From the NCBI GenBank assembly GCA_016200005.1, contig JACQFP010000031.1:1-64000 (forward strand): a DNA stretch of 64,000 nt, in the 5' to 3' direction. The stretch is from Verrucomicrobiota bacterium. Lineage in GTDB: Bacteria > Verrucomicrobiota > Verrucomicrobiia > Limisphaerales > PALSA-1396. This document shows, piece after piece, positions 16,772 to 25,256 of this stretch. The position numbers were made by a program, and so were the translations under genes. A model generated the notes under the pieces. That model was not told the origin of the DNA. It did no database searches and saw only the letters and a program-made list of their open reading frames with translations. Within the stretch, counting starts at the first letter, position 1, and every line of letters starts with the position of its first letter.

Positions 16772-17902
16772 TCATTTCAAATTCTCATCGAAGAGCTGGT
16801 AGGCGATCTGCCGCATCGCATCCGGGAAATCGTGACCGCAATCAGGATGTTCGACACGGAGATTTTTCGGCACACTATAAAGTTGATAAATCTGCGAAGC
16901 CGCCATGGCGACTTCATCCACGCTACGCCATCTGAAATTCGTGTCGCCCAACGGCGCATTGATGAAGACCGGCCGCGGCGCGAGTGCGCCGATCATTTCG
17001 TGAAAGTCGAACGGGATGTCCGCCAGCCGACCGCGATAGTCGGCGAGTTTGAGCATGTAACGGGTCTGGCACCAGCCGCGTTCGGGCTGCCAGTTTTTTG
17101 GATCGCCGTCGTAGTAATCGAGAAAAGAATCCAACCCGCAACTGGAGACGATCACCTTGATGCGTTGATCGAACACGGCCGTATAGACCGAGTTGTGCCC
17201 GCCGAGTGAATGGCCGATCGTGCCGAATTTTCCTTTCTTCACGAACGGCAGCGATTCGAGGAGGTCGAGTCCGCGGATATTGTCCCAGATCGCTTTCATC
17301 GTGCCGCTCTGATAACCAAGCGCTTTGAGGTCGGGCGCGTAGTTGGCCAGCAAGGGATACGGCGGGGCCAGGCAAACATAACCGCGCTGAACGAGTTCAA
17401 CGCCGTATTCGTCATGCGGACTCTTGCCCAGACCCACGACGACTTTCTGGCCGAGCGCATGGGTTTGGTGCAGGCAAAGAATGGCGGGAAATTTCCTCCG
17501 CACTTTCAAGGCTTCTTTGGGAATGAGCAGGTAAGCCGGGACTCGCGAATTTGGCTCGGACGAATATGTGATGAACCGTCGGATGTAATAACCGCAGTCC
17601 ACCTCCTCCTCAATTTTCACGTCGAGCGGGCAACGCTTTTCTTTGTCCGGCAGCGGCCCCATGACTTCCTGCATTGCCGCAACAATGGTAGCACGGCGTT
17701 TCTGCCAATCAGCCTTCGATTTAACCGGCAGGACTTCGCCCTTGCTGTTTCGGTAAATGAGCAGGTTCGTCCGCTCCAACCGTGGATAGGTTGGAGGCGT
17801 TTCATCGGTGACTGCTGTAGCATCGCTCGTCGCGACCCAGGCCACGATAAAACCCAAAAACCCAGTCACCCAGCGAAGCTGAAAGGAGTTGTCTGGTGTC
17901 AT
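16772..17902 (-). CDS. Exported acetyl-xylan-esterase-like alpha/beta hydrolase
   Basis: 376 residues from ATG 17902. N-terminal signal (WVTGFLGFIVAWVATSDATA) then an alpha/beta-hydrolase domain. The nucleophile elbow is GHSLGGHNS, and the C-terminal catalytic His is in HPDCGHDFP. An upstream PAYLLIPKEA and CLHQTHALGQK give the oxyanion-hole side. It resembles secreted acetyl-esterase/dienelactone-hydrolase-like proteins used in polysaccharide breakdown by this phylum. It faces the Tat-exported amidohydrolase, so both may serve a carbohydrate or plant-matter diet. Confidence 0.85.
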   Translation of the reverse strand: MTPDNSFQLRWVTGFLGFIVAWVATSDATAVTDETPPTYPRLERTNLLIYRNSKGEVLPVKSKADWQKRRATIVAAMQEVMGPLPDKEKRCPLDVKIEEEVDCGYYIRRFITYSSEPNSRVPAYLLIPKEALKVRRKFPAILCLHQTHALGQKVVVGLGKSPHDEYGVELVQRGYVCLAPPYPLLANYAPDLKALGYQSGTMKAIWDNIRGLDLLESLPFVKKGKFGTIGHSLGGHNSVYTAVFDQRIKVIVSSCGLDSFLDYYDGDPKNWQPERGWCQTRYMLKLADYRGRLADIPFDFHEMIGALAPRPVFINAPLGDTNFRWRSVDEVAMAASQIYQLYSVPKNLRVEHPDCGHDFPDAMRQIAYQLFDENLK

Positions 17903-18140
17903 CGCGGAATGATTGATGGCCGGTGGTGCGGCGTCAATCTTCGTTCCTGGATCACGCGGCCAGAGAAGGGAAAAGACTGGAGCGGGCGTTCCAATCCTGC
18001 CAATCGCGCGGGCGGGCGAATTGGTCTTTGACAGAAACCCGGTTGATTTGGCAAGGTCTCGCCTCAATTTTAGTGACACTTTGGTTTAACCCAGCAGGCG
18101 GCTGAAGTTGCAGCATCTGGCAGTATTTGGCTCAAAATTT

Positions 18141-19412
18141 ATGGCAGAATTAGTTGGCAATCTTTTGGTTGCTCAATCGGGCGGCCCTACCGCCGTCATC
18201 AACGCGAGTCTCGCCGGCGTGATTCAGGAAGCCGGCAGACACGAATGCATCGAGGAAATTTACGGCAGCTTGAACGGCATCCTCGGCCTCCTCAACGAGG
18301 ACTTGATGGACATCAACGAGGAAAAAGCGCGCACCATCGAAGGGCTGAAATTCACCCCTGCCGCGGCGCTCGGCACGTGCCGATACAAGATCGATTTTAA
18401 GAAAAAACCCGAACAGGCCGCGCGCGACATGGATCGCATGTTCGAAGTTTTCCAGGCGCATAACATCCGGTATTTCTTTTATATCGGCGGCAACGATTCC
18501 CAAGACACCGCGAACAAAATCCATGAGGAAACCGTCAAGCGCGGTTACGAGGTGCGGGTCATCGGCATCCCCAAAACCATCGACAATGACCTGCCGCACA
18601 CCGACCACTGTCCCGGTTACGGGTCGGTCATTAAATACAACGGCGCGACCGTGATGGAGATCGCCGCGGACGTGGGCAGCATGGCCACCGACGCCGGCAT
18701 GTGCTGCTTCATCGAAGTCATGGGGCGCGGAGCGGGTTGGATTGCGGCGGGCACGGTGCTCGCCAAACGCGCCGCCTTCGAAGCGCCGCACATCATTCTG
18801 GTGCCGGAGATTCTGTTTGATGAAGCCGCGTTTCTAAACCGCGTCAAAGAAACGATCGCCCAACTAAAATGCTGCGTCGTGGTCGTGGGCGAAGGATTGA
18901 AAAATGCCGCCGGCGAAGTCATCGCCGCTGACAAGTCGCGACTCGACGCCTTCGGCCACCCGGTGCTTTCCGGGGCCGCCGAACATCTGGGTGAGCTGGT
19001 AAAAAAGAAGCTGGATCTCAAGACCCGGACCCTGAAGCTGGGTTACGCGCAACGCGCCGCGGCGCATTTCGCCAGCGCCTTGGACGCCAACGAGGCGGCG
19101 GCCTGCGGCGAAGCGGCGGTGCGTGCCGCCATTAACGGCACCAGCGGCTTCATGGTCAAAATCGTCCGCCTGCAAAACAATCCGTACCGGTGGACAACTG
19201 ATTTGCAGGATTTGAAGGACATCGCCAACGTGGAGCACCTGATTCCACGCGACTGGATCAGCGCGGACGGTTTCATGCCGAACGAGAAATTCATCGAGTA
19301 CGCCCGCCCGCTCATCGAAGGGGAAGTCAAAGTGCCGATCGAGGGCGGCCTGCCCAAATTCGTGGCGTTGGAAAAAGTTCGCGCGGACAAGAAACTGCCT
19401 TCCCGTTCCTGA
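18141..19412 (+). CDS. pfp: 6-phosphofructokinase, probably pyrophosphate-dependent
   Basis: Interconverts fructose 6-phosphate and fructose 1,6-bisphosphate in glycolysis, using PPi. 423 residues from ATG 18141. Substrate features are SGGPTAVINASL at the N-terminus, YIGGNDSQDTANK, PKTIDNDLPHTDHCPGYGS and the EVMGRGAGW sugar-phosphate site. The Asn in GGNDS and the Lys in PKTIDND are the residues used to tell PPi-dependent enzymes from ATP enzymes (GGDGS and PGTIDND). Earlier in-frame TTG 18108 is not supported. Confident for the family, good for phosphoryl donor. Confidence 0.93.
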   Translation: MAELVGNLLVAQSGGPTAVINASLAGVIQEAGRHECIEEIYGSLNGILGLLNEDLMDINEEKARTIEGLKFTPAAALGTCRYKIDFKKKPEQAARDMDRMFEVFQAHNIRYFFYIGGNDSQDTANKIHEETVKRGYEVRVIGIPKTIDNDLPHTDHCPGYGSVIKYNGATVMEIAADVGSMATDAGMCCFIEVMGRGAGWIAAGTVLAKRAAFEAPHIILVPEILFDEAAFLNRVKETIAQLKCCVVVVGEGLKNAAGEVIAADKSRLDAFGHPVLSGAAEHLGELVKKKLDLKTRTLKLGYAQRAAAHFASALDANEAAACGEAAVRAAINGTSGFMVKIVRLQNNPYRWTTDLQDLKDIANVEHLIPRDWISADGFMPNEKFIEYARPLIEGEVKVPIEGGLPKFVALEKVRADKKLPSRS

Positions 19413-19465
19413 TTCGTGGTCAAGCAGCGTCTTTTCGGAGGAAGATCGCCTTCGTCATTAAAATC

Positions 19466-19621
19466 ATGAAAGGCGATGGCAACGAATACGTGGGATTGCC
19501 GCACGTCTGGGATGCGCAGCAAAATTTCGTGGACCCTAAAACCAGTCCGACACCGCTCGATCCTTGGGAGAAATACGCGCAAGGGCTGCTCCTGTCCAAC
19601 GAGTTTGTCTTTGTCGAGTGA
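19466..19621 (+). pseudogene. C-terminal remnant of a DUF1553-type protein
   Basis: A 51-codon open stretch starting at ATG 19466 (MKGDGNEYVGLPHVWDAQQN) and ending with WEKYAQGLLLSNEFVFVE. This ending is the typical C-terminus of the large DUF1549/DUF1553 (cytochrome-c-like) proteins of Planctomycetota and Verrucomicrobiota, which are about 700-1000 residues. Nothing else of such a gene precedes it, and pfp ends 53 bp earlier. It is probably a leftover after a deletion. A small independent gene cannot be excluded. Confidence 0.5.
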
Positions 19622-19763
19622 CGAGGCAAATCCGTCACCGAGGCGATCCGGCACTTCCGTCAGTCAACAATGACCTGCCAGACCGAAACTGAAATCCGCG
19701 CTTGGTGGAAGTGGCTGATTACTCTAAGGTGATTTTGGCATAGGCCCGACAAATCAAAAGCTT

Positions 19764-20099
19764 GTGGTTAAAGAAGGCCGCCGCGCCCGGCGTAAGGCGG
19801 CAGTCAATTTCCTGATCGATTCGGGTGCGGTTTACAGCCTGGTGCCCGGTTTAACGCTCAAGAAGCTGGGCATTCGTCCTTACCGCAAGGTGGATTTTAG
19901 CCTCGCCGATGGGAGGACCGTCACGCGTCAGTTAGGCGACGCCTACTTCGAGTTCGGAGGCGACGGCGGCGCCGCACCGGTCATCTTCGGCGAAAAAGGT
20001 GATGAGCCGCTTCTCGGCGCGACAACCCTCGAGAGCATTGGACTGGTGTTGGACCCGTTTAAGCGGCGACTGATTCCGATGCGCATGTCGCTGGCCTAA
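19764..20099 (+). CDS. Clan AA retropepsin-like aspartyl protease
   Basis: 111 residues. The catalytic motif is FLIDSGAVYSLVP (D-S-G in place of the common D-T-G), with a second conserved region LLGATTLESIGLVLDP, as in bacterial retropepsin-like aspartic proteases of about 110-130 residues. The GTG start leaves the first strand of the family short. The likely missing N-terminal piece VEVADYSKV can be read in another frame just upstream, so a frameshift or decay may have clipped it. Proteins of this family are often linked to toxin-like loci, but no partner is seen here. Confidence 0.7.
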   Translation: MVKEGRRARRKAAVNFLIDSGAVYSLVPGLTLKKLGIRPYRKVDFSLADGRTVTRQLGDAYFEFGGDGGAAPVIFGEKGDEPLLGATTLESIGLVLDPFKRRLIPMRMSLA

Positions 20100-20251
20100 G
20101 GCTGGCGGCGGGCCAGTCTAACGGAAGCCTACGGTACAATCTGTCTTCCTGCCGGTTGTGGTTCTACACCCTTCGATTGGTTTGCTTCGTTCCCTCTGCC
20201 ACTCAACACTCGACACCTGTCACCCTTTGCGGCTTACTTTGCGCCGTTTGA

Positions 20252-22048
20252 ATGAACACTGAACTCCTGACCAAAGCCAAATCGCTCGGATTTTCCGACC
20301 GGCAGATCGCGCATTTAACCGGCACGACCGAGGACGCGGTGCGGGCCGAGCGCAAGCAACTCGGCCTCGTGCCGAGCTACCGGCTCGTGGACACTTGCGC
20401 CGCCGAGTTCGAGGCTTACACGCCGTATTACTACTCCACTTACGACCGTGGCGATGACGAGGTCAAAGGCAATACGGCAAAGAAGGTGATGATTCTCGGT
20501 GGCGGTCCAAATCGCATCGGGCAGGGGATTGAATTCGATTACTGCTGCGTCCACGCCGCTTTCGCGCTCAAGGAGGACGGGTTTGAAACGATTATGGTGA
20601 ACTCGAATCCGGAAACCGTTTCCACGGATTATGACACGAGCGACAAACTTTTTTTTGAGCCGCTTACGTTGGAAGACGTGCTGCACATTTACGAACGGGA
20701 GAAATGCTGGGGCGCCATCGCGCAGTTCGGCGGCCAGACGCCGCTCAATCTCGCGCTGGGCCTGCAGAAGAACGGCGTCAACATCATCGGCACCTCGCCC
20801 CAGAGCATTGAGATTGCTGAAGATCGCAAGATGTTCGCCGCGATGCTGCGCAAGCTCGACATTCCCCAGCCCCCCAATGGCCTGGCCACCAATGAAGCGG
20901 AAGCGCTGACCGCCGCCAAACAATTGACCTATCCGGTGCTGGTGCGGCCTTCGTTCGTGCTCGGCGGCCGCGCGATGCAGATCGTGTATTCCGACGCGGA
21001 ATTGCAACACTATATGCGTTTTGCGGTGGAAGCGTCGCCGGAGCGGCCCGTGCTCGTGGACAAGTTTCTCGAAGACGCGACGGAGGTGGATGTGGATTGC
21101 ATTGCGGACGTGGGGCATTTTGAAAATCCGAAATCCGAACAAGGCATGATCGTCATCGGTGGGATGCTCGAACACATCGAATATGCCGGCGTCCATTCCG
21201 GCGACGCGGCAATGGTGCTGCCGCCGCACACGTTGTCGCAGAAAGTCATCGCCATCATTCGCGAATACACGCACGCGATGGCGCGCGAGTTGAAAGTGAT
21301 CGGGTTGATGAACGTCCAATACGCCGTCAAAGGCGATTCGGTCTTTGTGTTGGAAGTCAATCCCCGCGCCTCGCGCACCGTGCCGTTCGTCAGCAAAGCG
21401 ATTGGCTTTCCGCTCGCCAAACTCGCCGCCCGAGTGATGGCTGGAAAAACCTTGAAGGAACTCGGATTCACACAGGAAATCTGGCCGAAGTATTGGGCGG
21501 TGAAGGAATCGGTCTTTCCATTCAACCGCTTTCATGGTCAGGACATTCTGCTCTCACCGGAAATGCGTTCGACCGGGGAAGTCATGGGCTTGGACACGGA
21601 CCTGGGTGTCGCTTACGCCAAATCGCAGATGGCGGCCAACGCGCCGCTGCCGATGAGCGGCTGCGTGTTCATCAGCGTGAGCGATGCCCACAAAACTGAA
21701 GTAGCCGGCGTCGCCCGACAGTTTGCCGACCTTGGTTTTGAGATTGTCGCCACCAGCGGCACGGCGGCGGTTCTGGAAAAGGCAGGCCTCAAGGTGCAAC
21801 GGACGTTCAAACTCGCCGAAGGCCGGCCCAACGCGCTCGACCTGCTCAAGAACCGCGAGATTCAACTCGTCATCAACACACCCGCCGGGCAAACGCCGCG
21901 CGCTGACGAGGTAAAAATCCGCACGACCGCTGTCTATACCAACACGCCGATCATGACGACCTTAAGCGGCGCCAAGGCCGCCGCCTTGGGCATTGCCGCG
22001 CTGAAAAAGAGCGCCTACGAAGTGAAGACTTTACAGGAGTATCATTGA
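20252..22048 (+). CDS. carB: Carbamoyl-phosphate synthase large subunit, C-terminal half
   Basis: 598 residues that match only the second half of CarB (about 1070 residues). It holds the oligomerisation domain (1-75), the carbamate-phosphorylating ATP-grasp domain (about 80-460: GGGPNRIGQGIEFDYC, VNSNPETVSTDYDTSDKL, VLEVNPRASRTVPFVSKA) and the MGS-like allosteric domain (about 470-595: FEIVATSGTAAVLEKAG). The start codon ATG 20252 is preceded by stops in frame, and no N-terminal half lies upstream. Split carB genes are known in some bacteria and archaea. The first-half gene should be elsewhere if the pathway works. Confidence 0.95.
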   Translation: MNTELLTKAKSLGFSDRQIAHLTGTTEDAVRAERKQLGLVPSYRLVDTCAAEFEAYTPYYYSTYDRGDDEVKGNTAKKVMILGGGPNRIGQGIEFDYCCVHAAFALKEDGFETIMVNSNPETVSTDYDTSDKLFFEPLTLEDVLHIYEREKCWGAIAQFGGQTPLNLALGLQKNGVNIIGTSPQSIEIAEDRKMFAAMLRKLDIPQPPNGLATNEAEALTAAKQLTYPVLVRPSFVLGGRAMQIVYSDAELQHYMRFAVEASPERPVLVDKFLEDATEVDVDCIADVGHFENPKSEQGMIVIGGMLEHIEYAGVHSGDAAMVLPPHTLSQKVIAIIREYTHAMARELKVIGLMNVQYAVKGDSVFVLEVNPRASRTVPFVSKAIGFPLAKLAARVMAGKTLKELGFTQEIWPKYWAVKESVFPFNRFHGQDILLSPEMRSTGEVMGLDTDLGVAYAKSQMAANAPLPMSGCVFISVSDAHKTEVAGVARQFADLGFEIVATSGTAAVLEKAGLKVQRTFKLAEGRPNALDLLKNREIQLVINTPAGQTPRADEVKIRTTAVYTNTPIMTTLSGAKAAALGIAALKKSAYEVKTLQEYH

Positions 22049-22118
22049 GTTGGAGTTCAAGCTTCAGCTTGCCGGCCGTTGTCGCGCTCGCCGCACAAGC
22101 TGAAGCTTGAACTCCAAC
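22049..22118. repeat. Perfect paired-hairpin inverted repeat after carB
   Basis: Arms 22049-22071 and 22096-22118 are exact 23-nt reverse complements around a 24-nt GC-rich spacer. Each arm has the foot GGAG (or its complement CTCC) followed by a hairpin, CAAGCT-TC-AGCTTG on the left and CAAGCT-GA-AGCTTG on the right. It begins directly after the carB stop codon and ends 42 bp before the recQ start. Same layout as the copy inside prmC. Could also help separate carB and recQ transcripts. Confidence 0.9.
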
Positions 22119-22160
22119 TTTTTCTCCCAAATCACAACCGGCAGTGATAAGACTCCGCCC

Positions 22161-24464
22161 ATGAAAGCAGCCACCTCCGATTTGTTGCCACTACTGAAGC
22201 AATACTTCGGCTTCACTTCCTTTCGTCCCTTGCAGGAGGAGATCATTCGCGAATCGCTGGCAGGCAAGGACGTGTTCGCGCTGTTGCCAACCGGCGGCGG
22301 CAAATCGCTTTGCTTTCAGTTGCCCGCGATGGCGCAACCGGGCTTGACCGTCGTGGTTTCACCGTTGATTGCACTGATGAAAGATCAGGTGGACGGGCTG
22401 CAAGCCAGCGGTGTCCCGGCGACGTTCCTGAACTCCTCGCTCGCCGCGGGCGAATCGCGCCCGCGACTGCGCGGGTTGCATAATGGCGAGTTCCGGCTGC
22501 TCTATGTCGCGCCCGAACGGCTGATGTTGTCCGGCTTTCTCGACGACTTGCAACGTTGGAACGTGAAACTGATCGCTGTGGATGAGGCACATTGCATCAG
22601 CGAGTGGGGGCATGATTTTCGCCCGGAATATCGACAGCTCGCGAACTTGCGGGAGCGTTTCCCGAAAGTTCCGTTCATGGCGCTCACCGCGACGGCAACG
22701 GAGCGCGTCCGCGCCGACATCGTCACGCATTTGAAATTGCGCGAGCCGGGTTGCTACGTGGCGAGTTTCAATCGCCCGAACCTCACCTACCACGTCGTCG
22801 CCAAGAGCAAACCTTACGATCAACTGCTGGAATTCGTGCGCGCGCGGCCAAAGGAGAGCGGCATTGTTTACTGTCAATCGCGCAAGACCACCGAGCGCGT
22901 GGCGGCGAATCTGACCGAGGACGGCGTGAAGGCGCGACCGTATCACGCTGGACTCACGCCGAAGGAGCGTTCAGACCATCAGGAACTTTTTCTCCGGGAC
23001 GAAGTGCGCGTGATTTGCGCGACCATCGCCTTCGGCATGGGCATCAACAAGCCGAATGTGCGCTTCGTAGTGCACTACGACCTGCCGAAGAACATCGAGG
23101 GCTATTACCAGGAGACCGGTCGCGCGGGCCGCGATGGGTTGCCGAGCGAATGCGTGTTGCTTTTCAGCGCCGGCGACGTGGTGAAACAGACACAGTTCAT
23201 CAACGAGAAACCCGATCCGAAGGAACAGCAAATCGCTCGCGCACAGTTGCAGCAGATGGTGCACTACGCGGAGTGCGCGGGCTGCCGGCGGCGAGAATTA
23301 CTCGCCTATTTCGGCGAAGAGTTTGGTGGAGATTCCCCTCACCCGACCTTCGGCCACCCTCTCCCCATCGGATGGGGAGAGGGCCGGGGTGAGGGGCCGT
23401 CTTCACAAGGCAAACGATCAACATCCGAAGTCAACTGTGGTGCATGCGACAACTGTCTTTCACCGCGCGAGACGTTCGACGGCACCATTGCGGCGCAGAA
23501 ATTTCTTTCCTGCGTTTATCGCATCCATGAAAAGAATCGGTTCGACGTCGGCTTGAATCACGCAGTGGAGGTGCTGACCGGCGCGGACACGGAGAAGATA
23601 CGCAAGTGGGGGCACGAGCGGCTTTCCACCTACGGCATCGGCAAGGAACACAGCCGCTCGGAGTGGGCGGCAATTGGCCGCGAACTCATCCGGCTTGGCC
23701 TGTTGCGACAATCGACGGGAAAATTCACCGTGCTGGAACTCACGGACGCGGGAATGGCCGTCCTCAAAAAACGCCAACCTGTGACCCTCACCAAACCGGT
23801 CACCGCACCGGAAGCCAAAGTCCATCGTGTCGGCGAAATCGCTTGCGACGAAGTCTTGTTCGATCGTCTGCGCCAACTCCGCAAGCAACTGGCCGATGAA
23901 CGCGATGTGCCGGCATACATTGTTTTCTCGGACGTGGCGCTGCGCCAGATGGCGCGGGACTATCCGGCCACCGATCGCGAGTTTTCCCGCATCAGCGGTG
24001 TTGGCGAAAAGAAACTGCGCGAATTTGGCGAGATGTTCCTGGGCGAAATTGCTGTGCACTTGCGAATGAACCCGCGCCAGATTTTTGCGGAGGATTCGTT
24101 CGCCGCGCCCTCGCCGCCTCCTCCACGCCGCAGTCTGGGCGATTCGGCGCGCGAAACGTTGCGGCGTTTCCGTTCCGGGAAAACCGTCGAACAGATCGCG
24201 CGTGAACGGGAAGTCACGACGGGCACCATTTACGGACATCTCGCGGAAGCGATGGAGCGCGGCGAGCCGCTGGAGTTGGACCATTTTCTCACCGCGGAAG
24301 AGCAGGCCAAGATCGCGGCGGCGTTCGCCCGGACCGGGTTTGGGAATCTGGGCGGCGCGCGGGAATTTCTCTGTGGACAAGTTGATTACGGTCTGCTGCG
24401 AATCTATCGCGCCGCCCAGGCCCGCACGACGCGCGCCGTTGGCGGCCTGTCAGGACACGGTTGA
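22161..24464 (+). CDS. recQ: ATP-dependent DNA helicase RecQ with palindrome-derived insert
   Basis: 3'-5' DNA helicase of recombination and repair, 767 residues from ATG 22161. Order: DEAD-like domain (LLPTGGGKSLCF Walker A; VDEAHCISEWGHDFRPEY), helicase C domain (RAGRDG), zinc-binding domain (CAGCRRRELL ... CGACDNC), winged helix, HRDC domain (about 555-640) and a C-terminal HTH_40-like region (RSGKTVEQIAREREVTTGTI). Between the two Cys pairs of the zinc domain, about 21 residues (392-412) are encoded by the repeat at 23335-23396. The rest is complete, so activity is plausible. Confidence 0.95.
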   Translation: MKAATSDLLPLLKQYFGFTSFRPLQEEIIRESLAGKDVFALLPTGGGKSLCFQLPAMAQPGLTVVVSPLIALMKDQVDGLQASGVPATFLNSSLAAGESRPRLRGLHNGEFRLLYVAPERLMLSGFLDDLQRWNVKLIAVDEAHCISEWGHDFRPEYRQLANLRERFPKVPFMALTATATERVRADIVTHLKLREPGCYVASFNRPNLTYHVVAKSKPYDQLLEFVRARPKESGIVYCQSRKTTERVAANLTEDGVKARPYHAGLTPKERSDHQELFLRDEVRVICATIAFGMGINKPNVRFVVHYDLPKNIEGYYQETGRAGRDGLPSECVLLFSAGDVVKQTQFINEKPDPKEQQIARAQLQQMVHYAECAGCRRRELLAYFGEEFGGDSPHPTFGHPLPIGWGEGRGEGPSSQGKRSTSEVNCGACDNCLSPRETFDGTIAAQKFLSCVYRIHEKNRFDVGLNHAVEVLTGADTEKIRKWGHERLSTYGIGKEHSRSEWAAIGRELIRLGLLRQSTGKFTVLELTDAGMAVLKKRQPVTLTKPVTAPEAKVHRVGEIACDEVLFDRLRQLRKQLADERDVPAYIVFSDVALRQMARDYPATDREFSRISGVGEKKLREFGEMFLGEIAVHLRMNPRQIFAEDSFAAPSPPPPRRSLGDSARETLRRFRSGKTVEQIAREREVTTGTIYGHLAEAMERGEPLELDHFLTAEEQAKIAAAFARTGFGNLGGAREFLCGQVDYGLLRIYRAAQARTTRAVGGLSGHG
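23335..23396. repeat. 62-bp palindromic element inside recQ
   Basis: The central 13-bp arms CCCTCTCCCCATC (23357-23369) and its complement (23371-23383) flank one base. An outer arm CCCCTCACCC (23335-23344) pairs with GGGTGAGGGG at the other end (23387-23396). It lies in the recQ reading frame, in the zinc-binding domain. A second copy with the same length and about nine differences is at 50464-50525. Similar CTCTCCCC/GGGGAGAG palindromes are seen in many bacterial genomes. Confidence 0.85.
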
Positions 24465-24609
24465 TTTCCCGGCCGCGACCGCCAATTTTTTTCTGGCTTT
24501 CGTGCGGAGTAGAGCTTAATGACGGGGAAGTGGGCCGGGAAACTTCCCTCCGGTCGTTGTAATTTGTTTGAATTTAAACCCAGACTTATCGGCTGCGCGC
24601 CGCGAAGAA

Positions 24610-25062
24610 ATGACAATGATTGCAAATAAAACAGTTGATATTCTGCTGGTCGAAGATGATCCCGATGACGCAGAACTAACCTTGTCGGCGCTCAAGCAGC
24701 ACAATGTCGGAGGCAAAGTGGTGCACGTGATGGACGGGGATCAGGCGCTGGATTTCATTTTCTCCACCAGTCTTTACGGAAATTGGGAGGCCGAAAGCGT
24801 GCCCAAGGTCATCCTGCTGGACCTGGGTCTGAGCAAGGTTGGCGGCATGGAGGTGCTGCGGGAATTGAAAAGCGAGGAGCGCACCCGAACCATCCCGGTC
24901 GTCGTCATGACTTCGACGAAAGACGAATTGAAAATCGTGGAGAGCTACAAGCTGGGCGTGAACAGTTTTGTGGTCAAACCGAACGACGTCAAAGAATACA
25001 AGCAGGTGGTTGGCGATATCGGCAAGTATTGGTTGACTGTCAATCAGGCCCCGCATCACTGA
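24610..25062 (+). CDS. Single-domain response regulator (Rcp1-like)
   Basis: 150 residues from ATG 24610 (MTMIANKTVDILLVEDDPDD). One receiver domain, with acidic EDDPDDAEL, phospho-acceptor Asp in VILLDLGLSKVGG, Thr in VVVMTST and Lys in FVVKPND. The form with DPDDAEL is that of Rcp1-type regulators paired with sensor kinases, with no output domain. It lies about 195 bp upstream of a multi-PAS hybrid kinase on the same strand, so it is the likely soluble phosphate acceptor or partner of that kinase. Confidence 0.9.
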   Translation: MTMIANKTVDILLVEDDPDDAELTLSALKQHNVGGKVVHVMDGDQALDFIFSTSLYGNWEAESVPKVILLDLGLSKVGGMEVLRELKSEERTRTIPVVVMTSTKDELKIVESYKLGVNSFVVKPNDVKEYKQVVGDIGKYWLTVNQAPHH

Positions 25063-25256
25063 GCGACACAGCCGGTTGCTTCCCTCACCGTTTCGCCCGA
25101 CGCCTGCCTTCAGCCTGGCACCGGTGCCACCGAAAACAGCGAAGCGCAACTCCTGAAAAGGCAAGGTGTTGAACGCGAGCTGGCAGTCCACAGCATCCTT
25201 CCTTCTTGTCACTGTGCCGTGCCGGGCTATGATTTAGCCCGGTGTAACTTTAATCC

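Noticed and set aside
22049-22118. Intrinsic terminator of carB
   Set aside because: The hairpin is strong, but it is not followed by a T-run and matches dispersed REP-like elements. A secondary terminator role stays possible.
23460-24380. 306-codon minus-strand frame over recQ
   Set aside because: It lies opposite the HRDC and HTH parts of RecQ and has no homologous motif.
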